Assembly (NCBI GenBank): GCA_019242475.1
Contig: JAFAVK010000055.1
Location: 62,001 to 126,000 of the forward strand
Reading direction: 5' to 3'
DNA length: 64,000 bases
From: Acidobacteriota bacterium
GTDB lineage: Bacteria > Acidobacteriota > Blastocatellia > Pyrinomonadales > Pyrinomonadaceae
Under the pieces are notes generated by a model, which saw only the letters and a program-made list of their open reading frames with translations, was not told the DNA's origin and did not search any database. Below are positions 45,982-54,193 of this stretch, piece by piece. The translations under genes were made by a program, and so were the position numbers. Position 1 is the stretch's first letter. Each line of letters begins with the position of its first letter.

Positions 45982-47013
45982 CTACGGCCTGGCCGGCGCC
46001 TTCCGGTCGATGAAGTCGGAGAGAAGTTGGGCGTAGTTGTCGGCCTTCAGTTCTTTGAGCCTGGCGAGGTGTGCGAGCGCGGCGTCGCGTTGTCCCAGGG
46101 AGGCGCGGGCGAGGCCGTCGAAGTAGTGTGCGGCGGGGAAGTCGGGGGAGAGTTGGAGGGCACGTTCGGCGGCGGACGCGGCCTCTTCGTATCTGTTCAG
46201 GCCGTAGAGCGATTCGGCGAGCCCTTCGTGTGCGTAGGGGTTGGCGGGCTCGCGCGTGGCGGCGAGGCGGAGGTGCCCGGCCGCCTCCTCGAAGCGGCGC
46301 GCGGTGTTGCAGACGAGGCCGAGGCGGAGGAGTGCCGGCACGTAGCCGGCATCAATCTGGAGCATCCCGCGGTAGGACTCTTCCGCCTCCTTATACCTTC
46401 CGGCCTTGAAGTGCTCGTCGCCCGCGGTGTAGTAGGCGCGCACGGCCGCCTGGAGCGCCGCGTCGGCCTCGCGCTCGCGCCCGAGCTTGAGCTGCGCGAG
46501 CGCGAGGTTGAAGTATGCCTGCCCGTATTTGGGATCAAGCTCGGCGGCGCGTCGGAAGGCGGCGGCGGCCTCCTCGAAGCGCGCGGCGGCGAAGTGCGCG
46601 CTCCCGAGGTTGTTGTGCGCGGCGGCGAGCGCGGGGAAGGCGCGGATGGCCTCGCCGTACTCCTTGACGGCCTGCTCGACCCTGCCCTTTGCAAAGTGTT
46701 CGAGCCCGCGCTCGTTGTGCGCGAGCGCGTTGCGCTCCTCGGGCGAGACGGCGCGCACGACGCCCGGCCCGGCCCCCGCCTTGTTGGCGTCGGAGGGGAA
46801 TTTCGTGTCGGACTTGCCCTCCTCGAAACGGCGGCGCTGCGCCTCGGCGACCGCGCGCATCGTCATCTCCATGCGCTGCTGCATCAGCGTGCGATATGCC
46901 TCCTGCGAGTCCAACTGCGCGCGCGCCCGCGGCGCGGCGAGGAGCAGCGCGAGCGCCGCGAGCGGCAGCAGTGCGTAAGGGGCGCGGCGGCGCGCGCGTG
47001 TCTCCTGCTTCAT
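45982..47013 (-). CDS. Exported TPR-repeat protein
   Basis: 343 residues. The signal peptide is about 1-32 ('PYALLPLAALALLLAAPRAR'). From about 95 to 335 there are seven TPR units of 34 residues, for example 'AAAHNNLGSAHFAAARFEEA' and 'GQAYFNLALAQLKLGREREA'. It is probably a periplasmic scaffold. It is followed by the 45202 gene on the same strand and preceded by the rhodanese gene 12 bp away, so it is likely part of an operon. Confidence 0.9.
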   Translation of the reverse strand: MKQETRARRRAPYALLPLAALALLLAAPRARAQLDSQEAYRTLMQQRMEMTMRAVAEAQRRRFEEGKSDTKFPSDANKAGAGPGVVRAVSPEERNALAHNERGLEHFAKGRVEQAVKEYGEAIRAFPALAAAHNNLGSAHFAAARFEEAAAAFRRAAELDPKYGQAYFNLALAQLKLGREREADAALQAAVRAYYTAGDEHFKAGRYKEAEESYRGMLQIDAGYVPALLRLGLVCNTARRFEEAAGHLRLAATREPANPYAHEGLAESLYGLNRYEEAASAAERALQLSPDFPAAHYFDGLARASLGQRDAALAHLARLKELKADNYAQLLSDFIDRKAPARP

Positions 47014-47025
47014 GGGTGCCTCCTC

Positions 47026-47394
47026 TTAAGGCTCGCTCTCGACGGGCGCGCCCGCATCATTCCAAGCCTTCCAGCCGCCGGCCAAAGAGTAGACGTTGGT
47101 GTAGCCCATGCGCTGGAGGTTGTCAGCGGCCAGGGCCGAGCGGTAGCCGCCGCCGCAGTAGAGGATGAGTTCCGCCCCTCGGTCGGGGACGGCGGTCTCG
47201 ATGTCGCGCTCGATGATGCCGCGCCCCAAGTGCTCGGCGCCGGCGGCGTGGCCGCGCTGCCACTCGTTGTCCTCGCGCACGTCGATGAGCCGCGCGCCCT
47301 GCCCCGTGCGTTCCAGCGTCTGCTCGACGTTGACCTCGCGGACGCGCGACCTGGCGTCGTCCACCAGCTTCAGGAATCCTTCGGTGTGCTTCAT
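47026..47394 (-). CDS. Single-domain rhodanese
   Basis: 122 residues. The active-site loop 'LILYCGGGYRSALAADNL' has the persulfide Cys, and 'ARLIDVREDNEWQRGHAAGA' is the usual N-terminal signature. It transfers or carries sulfane sulfur; the partner is unknown. The gene is divergent from the lipoprotein gene. Confidence 0.92.
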   Translation of the reverse strand: MKHTEGFLKLVDDARSRVREVNVEQTLERTGQGARLIDVREDNEWQRGHAAGAEHLGRGIIERDIETAVPDRGAELILYCGGGYRSALAADNLQRMGYTNVYSLAGGWKAWNDAGAPVESEP

Positions 47395-47420
47395 CTCGTG
47401 CGGCGCGGCCTCCTATGGGT

Positions 47421-47450
47421 TTGACTTTCGTTTCGGCGGTTTGCTACATC
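47421..47450 (+). promoter_or_regulatory. Promoter of the lipoprotein gene
   Basis: -35 TTGACT (47421-47426), an 18-bp spacer, and -10 TACATC (47445-47450), about 30 bp before the start at 47485. Confidence 0.4.
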
Positions 47451-47484
47451 ATAGCGCTTCCCCGGTTCCCTGTGGAGTGTCTTC

Positions 47485-47943
47485 ATGCGTAGAAGGTTGG
47501 CGCCGACCCTGACGGCGCTCGCGTGCGTGCTCGCGCTCGCGGGCTGCCACTGGTCATACACGGGCTCGAACTCCGGCGGCATCGGCGGCGGCGCGGGCGG
47601 CGTCGGCGTGGGTAGCGCCCCCGACAACGCGGACGCGCTCGTCAAGTCGCTCAACGACTTCACGGAAGAGATGCTGTCGAAGGTCGAGAAGGCCGTGGAC
47701 ACGAAGGCGGGCGTCGCCGAGGCGCAGGCCCTGCTCGACGCGCGCAAGAACGAGCTGGCCGGGCGCCTCGCGGCGCTCAAGCATGACCCGGCGGCGAAGA
47801 AGAGTCTGCTCGAAGCCGAGGTGGACAACACCGACCGCGTCCACCGCCTCCAGCTCAAGTACGCGGACGCCGCGGCGCGCGACGCCGAGCTGAAGGCCCG
47901 GCTCGAACGCCTCATCAACGACTACGACGCGCTCTTCCGCTGA
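47485..47943 (+). CDS. Putative lipoprotein with coiled-coil body
   Basis: 152 residues. A lipobox 'LALAGCHW' near residue 24 follows a short signal sequence, then a Gly/Ser-rich spacer ('GGIGGGAGGVGVG'). The rest is helical and charged, with heptad-like 'EAEVDNTDRVHRLQLKYADA'. It is membrane-anchored with no known family. Confidence 0.75.
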   Translation: MRRRLAPTLTALACVLALAGCHWSYTGSNSGGIGGGAGGVGVGSAPDNADALVKSLNDFTEEMLSKVEKAVDTKAGVAEAQALLDARKNELAGRLAALKHDPAAKKSLLEAEVDNTDRVHRLQLKYADAAARDAELKARLERLINDYDALFR

Positions 47944-47957
47944 CGCGGACGGCCCCT

Positions 47958-47987
47958 TTGGAGTAAACGGGCGCGGGCGTCTATAAT
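47958..47987 (+). promoter_or_regulatory. Promoter of the lpd-pdh operon
   Basis: -35 TTGGAG (47958-47963), an 18-bp spacer, and a perfect -10 TATAAT (47982-47987). Transcription would cross the heptamer hairpin at 48009-48083 before the lpd start, giving an about 110-nt leader. Confidence 0.6.
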
Positions 47988-48008
47988 GCCGTTTGCAAAA
48001 CTTCCAGC

Positions 48009-48083
48009 GTAAACCGTGAACCGTAAACCGTGACGAGACAAAGCCGGGTTTTATCTTGTCACGGTTTACGGTTCACGGTTCAC
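48009..48083. repeat. Heptamer inverted arms in the lpd leader (GTAAACC type)
   Basis: 26-bp arms 48009-48034 and 48058-48083 with one mismatch, each gtaaacc/gtgaacc heptamers. The hairpin ends 9 nt before the GAGGAG ribosome site of lpd. It lies downstream of the operon promoter, so it is transcribed into the leader. Confidence 0.85.
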
Positions 48084-48105
48084 GGTCTGTTCGAGGAGAA
48101 CCAAT

Positions 48106-49512
48106 TTGTCTACGGAACAGTTCGACGTGACGGTGATCGGGTCGGGGCCGGGCGGGTACGTGGCCGCGATACGCGGGGCGCAGCTGGGGCTGAAGGTGGC
48201 GCTCGTCGAGAAGGACAAGCGCCTCGGCGGGACTTGCACGCTGCGCGGCTGCATCCCGACCAAGCAGCTTTTGATGTCGGCGCACTATTACGAGAAGGCG
48301 AATAAAGACCTCGCGGACTTCGGCGTGCAGGTCTCGGAGGTGCGCCTCGCCTTCGAGGACGTGCAGAAGCGCAAGGCGAAGGTCGTGACGAAGAACTCGA
48401 AGGGCATCGAGTTCCTGATGAAGAAGAACCAGATCACGGTCTTCAAGGGCACGGGCAAGCTCGCGCTCCCCGGCAAGGTCACGGTGACGGGCGAGGACGG
48501 CAAGGCGCAGACCATCAACACGAAGAACATCGTCATCGCCACCGGCTCGGTCGTCCGCCCCATCCCCGGCTTCGAGACCGACGGCGAGCGCGTCGTCAAC
48601 TCCGACCACATCCTCGAACTCGAAAAGGTTCCGAAGTCGCTCATCGTCATGGGCTCCGGCGCGGTCGGCACCGAGTTCGCCTCGGTCTACTCGCGCTTCG
48701 GCGCCGAGACGACGCTCGTCGAGCTCCTGCCCCGCATCATGCCGCTCGAAGACGAGGAGGTCTCCAAGACGCTGGAGCAGTCGTTCCGCAAGCGCGGCCT
48801 GAAGTGCCTGCCGGGGACGAAGCTGGAGAAGGTCGAGAAGACCGAAGGCGGCGTGCGCGTGACGGGCAAGGACGCGAAGGGCGGCGACGTGTCGCTCGAA
48901 GCGGAGATGCTTTTGGTCGCCGTCGGCCGCATGCCTTACCTCGAAGGGCTCGGGCTCGAAGGCACGAAGATTAAGGTCGAGCGCGGGACGATTCAGGTGG
49001 ACGAGTTCTGCCGCACGGGCGAGCCGAACGTCTACGCCATCGGCGACGTGATCCCGACGCCGTGGCTCGCGCACCTCGCGTCGAAGGAGGGCATCCTCGC
49101 CGTCGAGCAGATCGCGGGACAGAAGCCGCACCCCATCAACCTGCGCCACGTCCCCTCCTGCACCTACTGCGACCCGGAGGTCGCGTCCGTCGGCCTCACG
49201 GAGGCGAAGGCGAAGGAGCTGGGCTACGACGTGAAGACGGCCAAGTTCCCCTTCAGCGCGTCGGGCAAGGCCAGGATACTCGGCGAGGAGGAGGGGTTCG
49301 TCAAGGTCGTCAGCGAGACGAAGTACGACGAGCTTTTGGGCGTCCACATCGTCGGCCCGCACGCGACCGAGATCATCCACGAGGCCATCGTCGCGCTCCA
49401 CCTCGAATCGACGGCCGAAGAGCTGGGCCAGGTCATCCACGCGCACCCGACCGTCTCCGAGGCCGTCATGGAGGCCGCCGAGGGCATCCACGGGTTGACG
49501 ATCCATTTCTAA
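48106..49512 (+). CDS. lpd: Dihydrolipoyl dehydrogenase (E3)
   Basis: 468 residues. It reoxidises the lipoyl group of the E2 component with FAD and NAD+. FAD motif 'VIGSGPGGYVAAIRGAQLGL'; redox disulfide in 'GGTCTLRGCIPTK'; NAD motif 'VMGSGAVGTEFASVYSRFG'; active-site His-Glu in 'HAHPTVSEA'. It starts at TTG (48106), because GAGGAG lies 8 nt upstream and the frame has no ATG near. It leads the operon for the pyruvate or branched-chain dehydrogenase complex. Confidence 0.96.
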   Translation: MSTEQFDVTVIGSGPGGYVAAIRGAQLGLKVALVEKDKRLGGTCTLRGCIPTKQLLMSAHYYEKANKDLADFGVQVSEVRLAFEDVQKRKAKVVTKNSKGIEFLMKKNQITVFKGTGKLALPGKVTVTGEDGKAQTINTKNIVIATGSVVRPIPGFETDGERVVNSDHILELEKVPKSLIVMGSGAVGTEFASVYSRFGAETTLVELLPRIMPLEDEEVSKTLEQSFRKRGLKCLPGTKLEKVEKTEGGVRVTGKDAKGGDVSLEAEMLLVAVGRMPYLEGLGLEGTKIKVERGTIQVDEFCRTGEPNVYAIGDVIPTPWLAHLASKEGILAVEQIAGQKPHPINLRHVPSCTYCDPEVASVGLTEAKAKELGYDVKTAKFPFSASGKARILGEEEGFVKVVSETKYDELLGVHIVGPHATEIIHEAIVALHLESTAEELGQVIHAHPTVSEAVMEAAEGIHGLTIHF

Positions 49513-49520
49513 CCCGCTTT

Positions 49521-50717
49521 ATGAAAAACACCCCCACGACTAAGACCGCCTCACGCGGCGGCAAGGGCGCGAAGGGCAGGGCGAAGGAGGCGGGCTCGAA
49601 CGGCGGCACCGACGCGGCCGAGCCCTTCGTCTTCCTCCCGCCCCCGCGCGCGGAGGCACTGTCAGTCGCAGACCCTTTGAACGAGCAGGGCGAAGTCGTC
49701 TGCGCGGGCGAGACGACGCTCAACCGTGAGCAGTTGCTTGAGCTGTACCGCTGGCTGCAACTGACGCGGCTCGTCGAGGAGCGTTTGGTCAACCTCTACC
49801 GGCAGACGAAGGTCGTCGGCGGCGTCTTCCGCTCGCTGGGCCAGGAGGCGACCGCGGTCGGGACGGCCTACGCGCTTGCGCCGCAGGACTTCATCGCGCC
49901 CCTGATTCGAGACCTCGGCGCGGTGCTGGTCAAAGGCATCCGGCCGCGCGACATCTTCGCGCAGTACATGGCGAAGGCGTGGGGGCCGTCCGAGGGGCGC
50001 GACCTCAACATCCACTTCGGCGACGTGTCGAAAGGCTTCATCGGCCCCATCTCGCACCTCGGCGACATGATCCCCGTGATGACCGGCATCGTGCTCGGCG
50101 CGCGGATGCGGAAGCTCGACACGGTCGCGGTCGCCTACATCGGCGACGGCGGGATGAGCACCGGCGCCTTCCACGAGGGGCTCAACTTCGCCGCCGTGCA
50201 GCGCCTCCCTTTCATCATCGTCGCCGAGCACAACTGGTACGCCTACTCGACGCCCACTTCGAAGCAGACGGCCGTCGCCAACCTCGCCGACAAGGCCGCC
50301 GGCTACGGCATCCCCGGCTACGTCGTGGACGGGAACGACGTGGTCGCGTGCTACGAGGTGATGAGGCGCGCCGCCGAGTTCGCGCGCGGCGGGGGCGGCG
50401 CGGTCTTGATCGAGGCCAAGACCTACCGCCGCAAGGGTCACGCCGAGCACGACGACCAGCGCTACATCCCCGCGGGCGAGCTGGAACACTGGGAGAAGCG
50501 CGACCCGCTCGACCGCTTCCAACGCCATCTGATTTCAAAGGGCGTCGCCACGCAGGAGAAGCTCGACGAGATCGTCGCCGACGTGCGCCGCGAGATCGAA
50601 GAGGACACGGCCTGGGCCGAAAGCTCGCCCATGCCCGACCCCGAGAAGGCCGCCTACAACGTCTTCGACAACACAAACGTCCCCCCGGCGTTCCGGCCGA
50701 AGGTGTTGGAGAACTAA
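49521..50717 (+). CDS. pdhA: 2-oxoacid dehydrogenase E1 alpha subunit
   Basis: 398 residues. It binds thiamine diphosphate through 'YIGDGGMSTGAFHEGLNFAA' to 'IIVAEHN', with 'SLGQEATAVGTAYAL' and 'YRRKGHAEHDDQRY' as expected of E1 alpha. I call it pyruvate dehydrogenase from context, but branched-chain 2-oxoacid E1 cannot be excluded. A disordered Gly/Lys/Ala N-terminus of about 40 residues is unusual. It is 8 bp after lpd. Confidence 0.9.
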   Translation: MKNTPTTKTASRGGKGAKGRAKEAGSNGGTDAAEPFVFLPPPRAEALSVADPLNEQGEVVCAGETTLNREQLLELYRWLQLTRLVEERLVNLYRQTKVVGGVFRSLGQEATAVGTAYALAPQDFIAPLIRDLGAVLVKGIRPRDIFAQYMAKAWGPSEGRDLNIHFGDVSKGFIGPISHLGDMIPVMTGIVLGARMRKLDTVAVAYIGDGGMSTGAFHEGLNFAAVQRLPFIIVAEHNWYAYSTPTSKQTAVANLADKAAGYGIPGYVVDGNDVVACYEVMRRAAEFARGGGGAVLIEAKTYRRKGHAEHDDQRYIPAGELEHWEKRDPLDRFQRHLISKGVATQEKLDEIVADVRREIEEDTAWAESSPMPDPEKAAYNVFDNTNVPPAFRPKVLEN

Positions 50718-50794
50718 AGATGCTGTTACCCAAACACAAGGCGCGCCGCCAAGCGTCTTCTACTCTCAAACCATATGACTATGGAGAGAAGAAG

Positions 50795-51229
50795 ATGGGA
50801 CTCACCTACGCGGACATCGAACTCATCAGCGCGGACGACCTCGCGCTGAATCGGCGCGGCTTCCTGCCGGAAGACGAAATTAAGCGGATGCACGTCACGG
50901 CGTTGGTAGACAGCGGCTCGTACATGCTCGTTGTCAATGAACAGATTAAGCAGCAGCTTGACCTCCCGGTGCTGGGTGAAACGGTCGGCACCTTGGCCGA
51001 CGAGAGCGAAGTCAAGGTAAAGATCGTCGGCCCCATAGAGATTCGGTTCGGAAATCGCCGCGCCACCGTGGACGCGATTATGTTCCATGGCGCCGTCGAA
51101 CCGTTGCTCGGCGCGATACCAATGGAAGATTTGGACGTGATTGTTGACCCAAAGCAGCAGCGTCTAATTGTCAACCCGGAGAGCCCAAACATCGCCCGCA
51201 AGCACGTCAAAGCCACGGCGTGGGCTTGA
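50795..51229 (+). CDS. Retropepsin-like (clan AA) aspartic protease-fold protein
   Basis: 144 residues. 'VTALVDSGSYMLVVNEQI' gives the catalytic D-S-G, and 'GAVEPLLGAIPMEDLDVIV' is the second flap-like part seen in bacterial retropepsin homologues. I use the ATG at 50795 with GGAGAGAAG before it; an in-frame ATG at 50720 adds 25 residues but has no ribosome site. Its codon use is more AT-rich than the flanking pdh genes. It interrupts pdhA and pdhB and is not needed for the complex. It could be a transferred insertion. Confidence 0.75.
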   Translation: MGLTYADIELISADDLALNRRGFLPEDEIKRMHVTALVDSGSYMLVVNEQIKQQLDLPVLGETVGTLADESEVKVKIVGPIEIRFGNRRATVDAIMFHGAVEPLLGAIPMEDLDVIVDPKQQRLIVNPESPNIARKHVKATAWA

Positions 51230-51237
51230 ACGCAAAT

Positions 51238-52266
51238 ATGTCAACGGCAACGAAGAAAGAGCACAGGTCGAACCGGCCGGAGCGCGGCGGGGTGGTGACG
51301 TTCGTCGAGGCCATCCGGCAGGGCTTGTGGGAGGAGATGGAGCGCGACCCGTCGGTCTTCCTCATCGGCGAGGACGTGGGCGCGTACGGCGGCGCGTTCA
51401 AGGTGACGGACGGGCTGCTCGACGAGTTCGGCGAGAGTCGCGTCATCGACACGCCCATCTCGGAGGCGGCGATTGTCGGCGCGGCGTGCGGCGCGGCGCT
51501 GATGGGGATGCGCCCGGTCGCCGAGTTCCAGTTCATCGACTTCATCTCGCCCGCCTTCGACATGCTGACGAACTACGCCGCCAAGTGCCGTTACCGCTGG
51601 GGCGCGGGGCTGGCGACCGTCTTCCGCGGCCCCTGCGGCGCGGGCGTCCACTCGGGGCCGTTCCACAGCCTGAACGCCGAGTCGTTCTTCCTCAACACGG
51701 CGGGGCTCAAGATGGTCGAGCCCTCGACGGCCTACGACGCGAAGGGGTTGATTAAGGCGGCCATCCGCGACCCCGACCCCGTCCTCTTCTTCGAGCACAA
51801 GAAGCTCTACCGCCTGCCGCGCCTGCGCGAGGAGCTTCCCGAAGAGGACTACACGGTCGAGATCGGCCGCGCGCGCGTGCGGCGCGAGGGGCGCGACCTC
51901 TCCGTCATCACCTTCGGCGCGCAGGTCTTGACGGCGCTCGACGCCGCCGAGGAGTTGGAGAAGGAAGGCTTGGACGTCGAAGTCTTAGACCTGCGGACGC
52001 TGGCGCCGATGGACAGGGAGGCGATCCTCGGGACGGCGAAGAAGACGAGCAAGGTCTTGATATTGCACGAGGCTTCGCGCACGGGCGGCATCGGCGGCGA
52101 GATCGCCGCGACCATCTGTGGCGAGGCGTTCGAGTGGCTCGACGCGCCGGTCGTGCGCGTGGCGGCGACCGACACGCCCGTGCCCTACTCGCCGCCGCTC
52201 GAAGAGTATCACCTGCCGCAGGTCAAAGACGTGTTGGAGGCGGCGCGCAAGCTGGCCGCGTACTGA
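51238..52266 (+). CDS. pdhB: 2-oxoacid dehydrogenase E1 beta subunit
   Basis: 342 residues. 'FLIGEDVGAYGGAFKVTDGL', 'DTPISEAAIVGAACGAALMG' and 'HEASRTGGIGGEIAATI' are the E1 beta signatures. It pairs with PdhA to form the heterotetramer. It starts at the ATG at 51238, 9 bp after the aspartic protease gene. Confidence 0.94.
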   Translation: MSTATKKEHRSNRPERGGVVTFVEAIRQGLWEEMERDPSVFLIGEDVGAYGGAFKVTDGLLDEFGESRVIDTPISEAAIVGAACGAALMGMRPVAEFQFIDFISPAFDMLTNYAAKCRYRWGAGLATVFRGPCGAGVHSGPFHSLNAESFFLNTAGLKMVEPSTAYDAKGLIKAAIRDPDPVLFFEHKKLYRLPRLREELPEEDYTVEIGRARVRREGRDLSVITFGAQVLTALDAAEELEKEGLDVEVLDLRTLAPMDREAILGTAKKTSKVLILHEASRTGGIGGEIAATICGEAFEWLDAPVVRVAATDTPVPYSPPLEEYHLPQVKDVLEAARKLAAY

Positions 52267-52270
52267 AGAG

Positions 52271-52333
52271 ACTGTTGGCTCTTAGCCAGACCAAAAGCTA
52301 AAAGCCAACAGCCAAGAGCTAACAGCTTACAAA
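52271..52333. repeat. Heptamer repeat (AGCCAAC type) between pdhB and DUF4242
   Basis: Right side 52296-52329 reads agctaaa agccaac agccaag agctaac agctta. A shorter left arm, 52273-52287, is its inverse. It is asymmetric compared with the others. It ends just before the AAAGGAG ribosome site of the next gene. Confidence 0.7.
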
Positions 52334-52343
52334 GGAGCGATTC

Positions 52344-52616
52344 ATGCCGAAGTTTCTTATCGAGCGCGAAATCCCCGGCGCGGGCGACCTGAAGCCGGAG
52401 GAGTTGCAGGCCATCTCGCAGAAGTCGTGCGGCGTGTTGAAGGAGATGGGGCCGCAGATTCAGTGGGTCGAGAGCTACGTCACGGGCGACAAGGTCTACT
52501 GCGTCTACATCGCCCCGGACGAGGCGGCCGTCCGCGAACACGCGCAGCGCGGCGGCTTCCCCGCCAACCGCGTCTCCGAGATCAAGCGCATGATCGACCC
52601 GACGACGGCGGAATGA
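52344..52616 (+). CDS. DUF4242 small protein
   Basis: 90 residues, a small ferredoxin-like alpha/beta fold: 'KFLIEREIPGAGDLKPEELQ', 'VLKEMGPQIQWVESYVTGDK'. It resembles the DUF4242 (SCO4226-type nickel-binding) family. AAAGGAG lies 8 nt before the ATG. It is inserted in the pdh operon between pdhB and E2. Confidence 0.85.
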   Translation: MPKFLIEREIPGAGDLKPEELQAISQKSCGVLKEMGPQIQWVESYVTGDKVYCVYIAPDEAAVREHAQRGGFPANRVSEIKRMIDPTTAE

Positions 52617-52621
52617 TGAAG

Positions 52622-52703
52622 TATTTTTGATTTTGGGTTTTTGATTTGCGATTTGCCGGCGTGTTATTAAATCAAAAATCGCAAATCAAAAATCTAAAAT
52701 AGT
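52622..52703. repeat. Heptamer inverted arms (AAATCAA type) before E2
   Basis: Left arm tttttga ttttggg tttttga tttgcga (52624-52651) faces right arm aaatcaa aaatcgc aaatcaa aaatcta (52669-52699). It is AT-rich, unlike the surroundings. It lies in the 98-bp gap between DUF4242 and E2, 12 bp before the E2 ATG. Confidence 0.85.
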
Positions 52704-52714
52704 CTGGAGCGTTT

Positions 52715-54193
52715 ATGGCAACGGAAGTGGTGATGCCGCAGATGGGCGAGTCCATCGCGGAGGGGACGATTACGCGCTGGCTGAAGAAGGTCGGCGAAAC
52801 GGTCGAGCGCGACGAGCCGCTCTTCGAGATTTCGACCGACAAGGTTGACGCCGAGATTCCGAGCCCGGCGGCCGGGACGCTCACGCAAGTCCTCTTCAAG
52901 GAGGGCGACACGGTCGAGGTCAACAAGGTCGTCGCCTACATCGGCGAGGCCGGCGAAGCGTCCGACGCGCCCGCGCCGGCCTCGGCGCCGTCGGAAGAGG
53001 CCCCGAAGCAGGATGCCGCCGCGGCCTCGGCCGCGCCCGCGAGCCAGGCCGCCGTCTCGGCGCCGCCCCCGCCGCCGCCCGCCCCCACTCCGGCCGCGCC
53101 GCAGACGCCCACGCCCCCCGCCCCGCAGCAGCGCGCCGCCGCGCCGCAGCCCTCGGGCGGCAACACGGTCACAGAGGTCTCGGGCCAGCCGCAGGCGACC
53201 TCGGGCGCGCCGCCCGCCGACGGCACGCACGGGGCGCGCACGGCCGAGGAACTCCGCCGCACGCGTTCGAGCCCGCTCGTGCGCAAGATCGCCGCCGAGC
53301 ACAACATCGACATCTCGCGGCTCGAAGGCACGGGCGCCTCCGGGCGCGTGACGAAGAACGACATCCTCAGCTACATCGAGTCGGGCGCGGCCCTCTCGCC
53401 GGAGCAGGCGGCCGTGCAGCCGCAGGCCGAGGCGCGCGCGCCGCAGCAGGCGCCGCAGCCGCCCCCGCCCCCGGCCGCGCAGCCCGGCGAGGGCGACCGC
53501 GTCGAACCGATGTCCGTCATGCGCAAGAAGATCGCCGAGCACATGACGATGTCGCAGCGCACCTCCGCGCACGTCGCGACCGTCTACGAGATCGACATGA
53601 CGCGCGTGCATCGTTTGCGGGAGGCGAAGAAGGCCGAGTTCCAGCAGCGCGTCGGGACGAAGCTTTCGTACATGCCCTTCATCTTCCAGGCCGTCACGCA
53701 GGCCATCCGACGGTTCCCCGTCTTCAACTCGCAGGTCGCGGGCGACCAGATCATCTACAAGCGCGACATCAACCTCGGGATGGCCGTCGCGCTCGACTGG
53801 GGGCTCATCGTCCCCGTCATCAAGCGCGCCGACGACCTCTCCATCGCCGGCCTCGCCAAGGCCGCCAACGACCTCGCCGACCGCGCGCGCGCCAAGCAGC
53901 TCAAGCCCGACGAGGTGGCCGGCGGCACCTTCACCATCACCAACCCGGGCGTCTTCGGCGGGCTCTTCGGCACGCCGATCATCAACCAGCCGCAGGTCGC
54001 CATCCTCGGCGTCGGCACCATCGAGAAGCGCGCCAAGGTCGTCACGACCGAGGACGGCGAAGACGTGATCGCCGTCCGCCACATGGCCTACTTCGCGCTC
54101 TCCTTCGACCACCGCATCATCGACGGGGCGGACGCCGAGCGCTTCCTCTCCTACGTCAAGGAGATTCTCGAAGCGGGGCAGTTCCTAATATAA
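52715..54193 (+). CDS. 2-oxoacid dehydrogenase dihydrolipoyl acyltransferase (E2)
   Basis: 492 residues. The lipoyl domain has its Lys in 'FEISTDKVDAEIPSPAAG' (residue about 45). A Pro/Ala linker of 100 residues is followed by a peripheral-subunit-binding domain ('SSPLVRKIAAEHNIDISRLE'). A second Pro/Ala/Gln linker precedes the catalytic domain with 'ALSFDHRIIDGADAERFLS'. All are intact. The last 38 bp overlap the convergent integrase gene, and the integrated element begins here. The C-terminus 'EAGQFLI' appears complete. Confidence 0.94.
   Translation: MATEVVMPQMGESIAEGTITRWLKKVGETVERDEPLFEISTDKVDAEIPSPAAGTLTQVLFKEGDTVEVNKVVAYIGEAGEASDAPAPASAPSEEAPKQDAAAASAAPASQAAVSAPPPPPPAPTPAAPQTPTPPAPQQRAAAPQPSGGNTVTEVSGQPQATSGAPPADGTHGARTAEELRRTRSSPLVRKIAAEHNIDISRLEGTGASGRVTKNDILSYIESGAALSPEQAAVQPQAEARAPQQAPQPPPPPAAQPGEGDRVEPMSVMRKKIAEHMTMSQRTSAHVATVYEIDMTRVHRLREAKKAEFQQRVGTKLSYMPFIFQAVTQAIRRFPVFNSQVAGDQIIYKRDINLGMAVALDWGLIVPVIKRADDLSIAGLAKAANDLADRARAKQLKPDEVAGGTFTITNPGVFGGLFGTPIINQPQVAILGVGTIEKRAKVVTTEDGEDVIAVRHMAYFALSFDHRIIDGADAERFLSYVKEILEAGQFLI

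Noticed and set aside
52715..54193. E2 truncated by the element
   Set aside because: The catalytic His motif and a normal C-terminal length are present, so integration leaves the gene intact.
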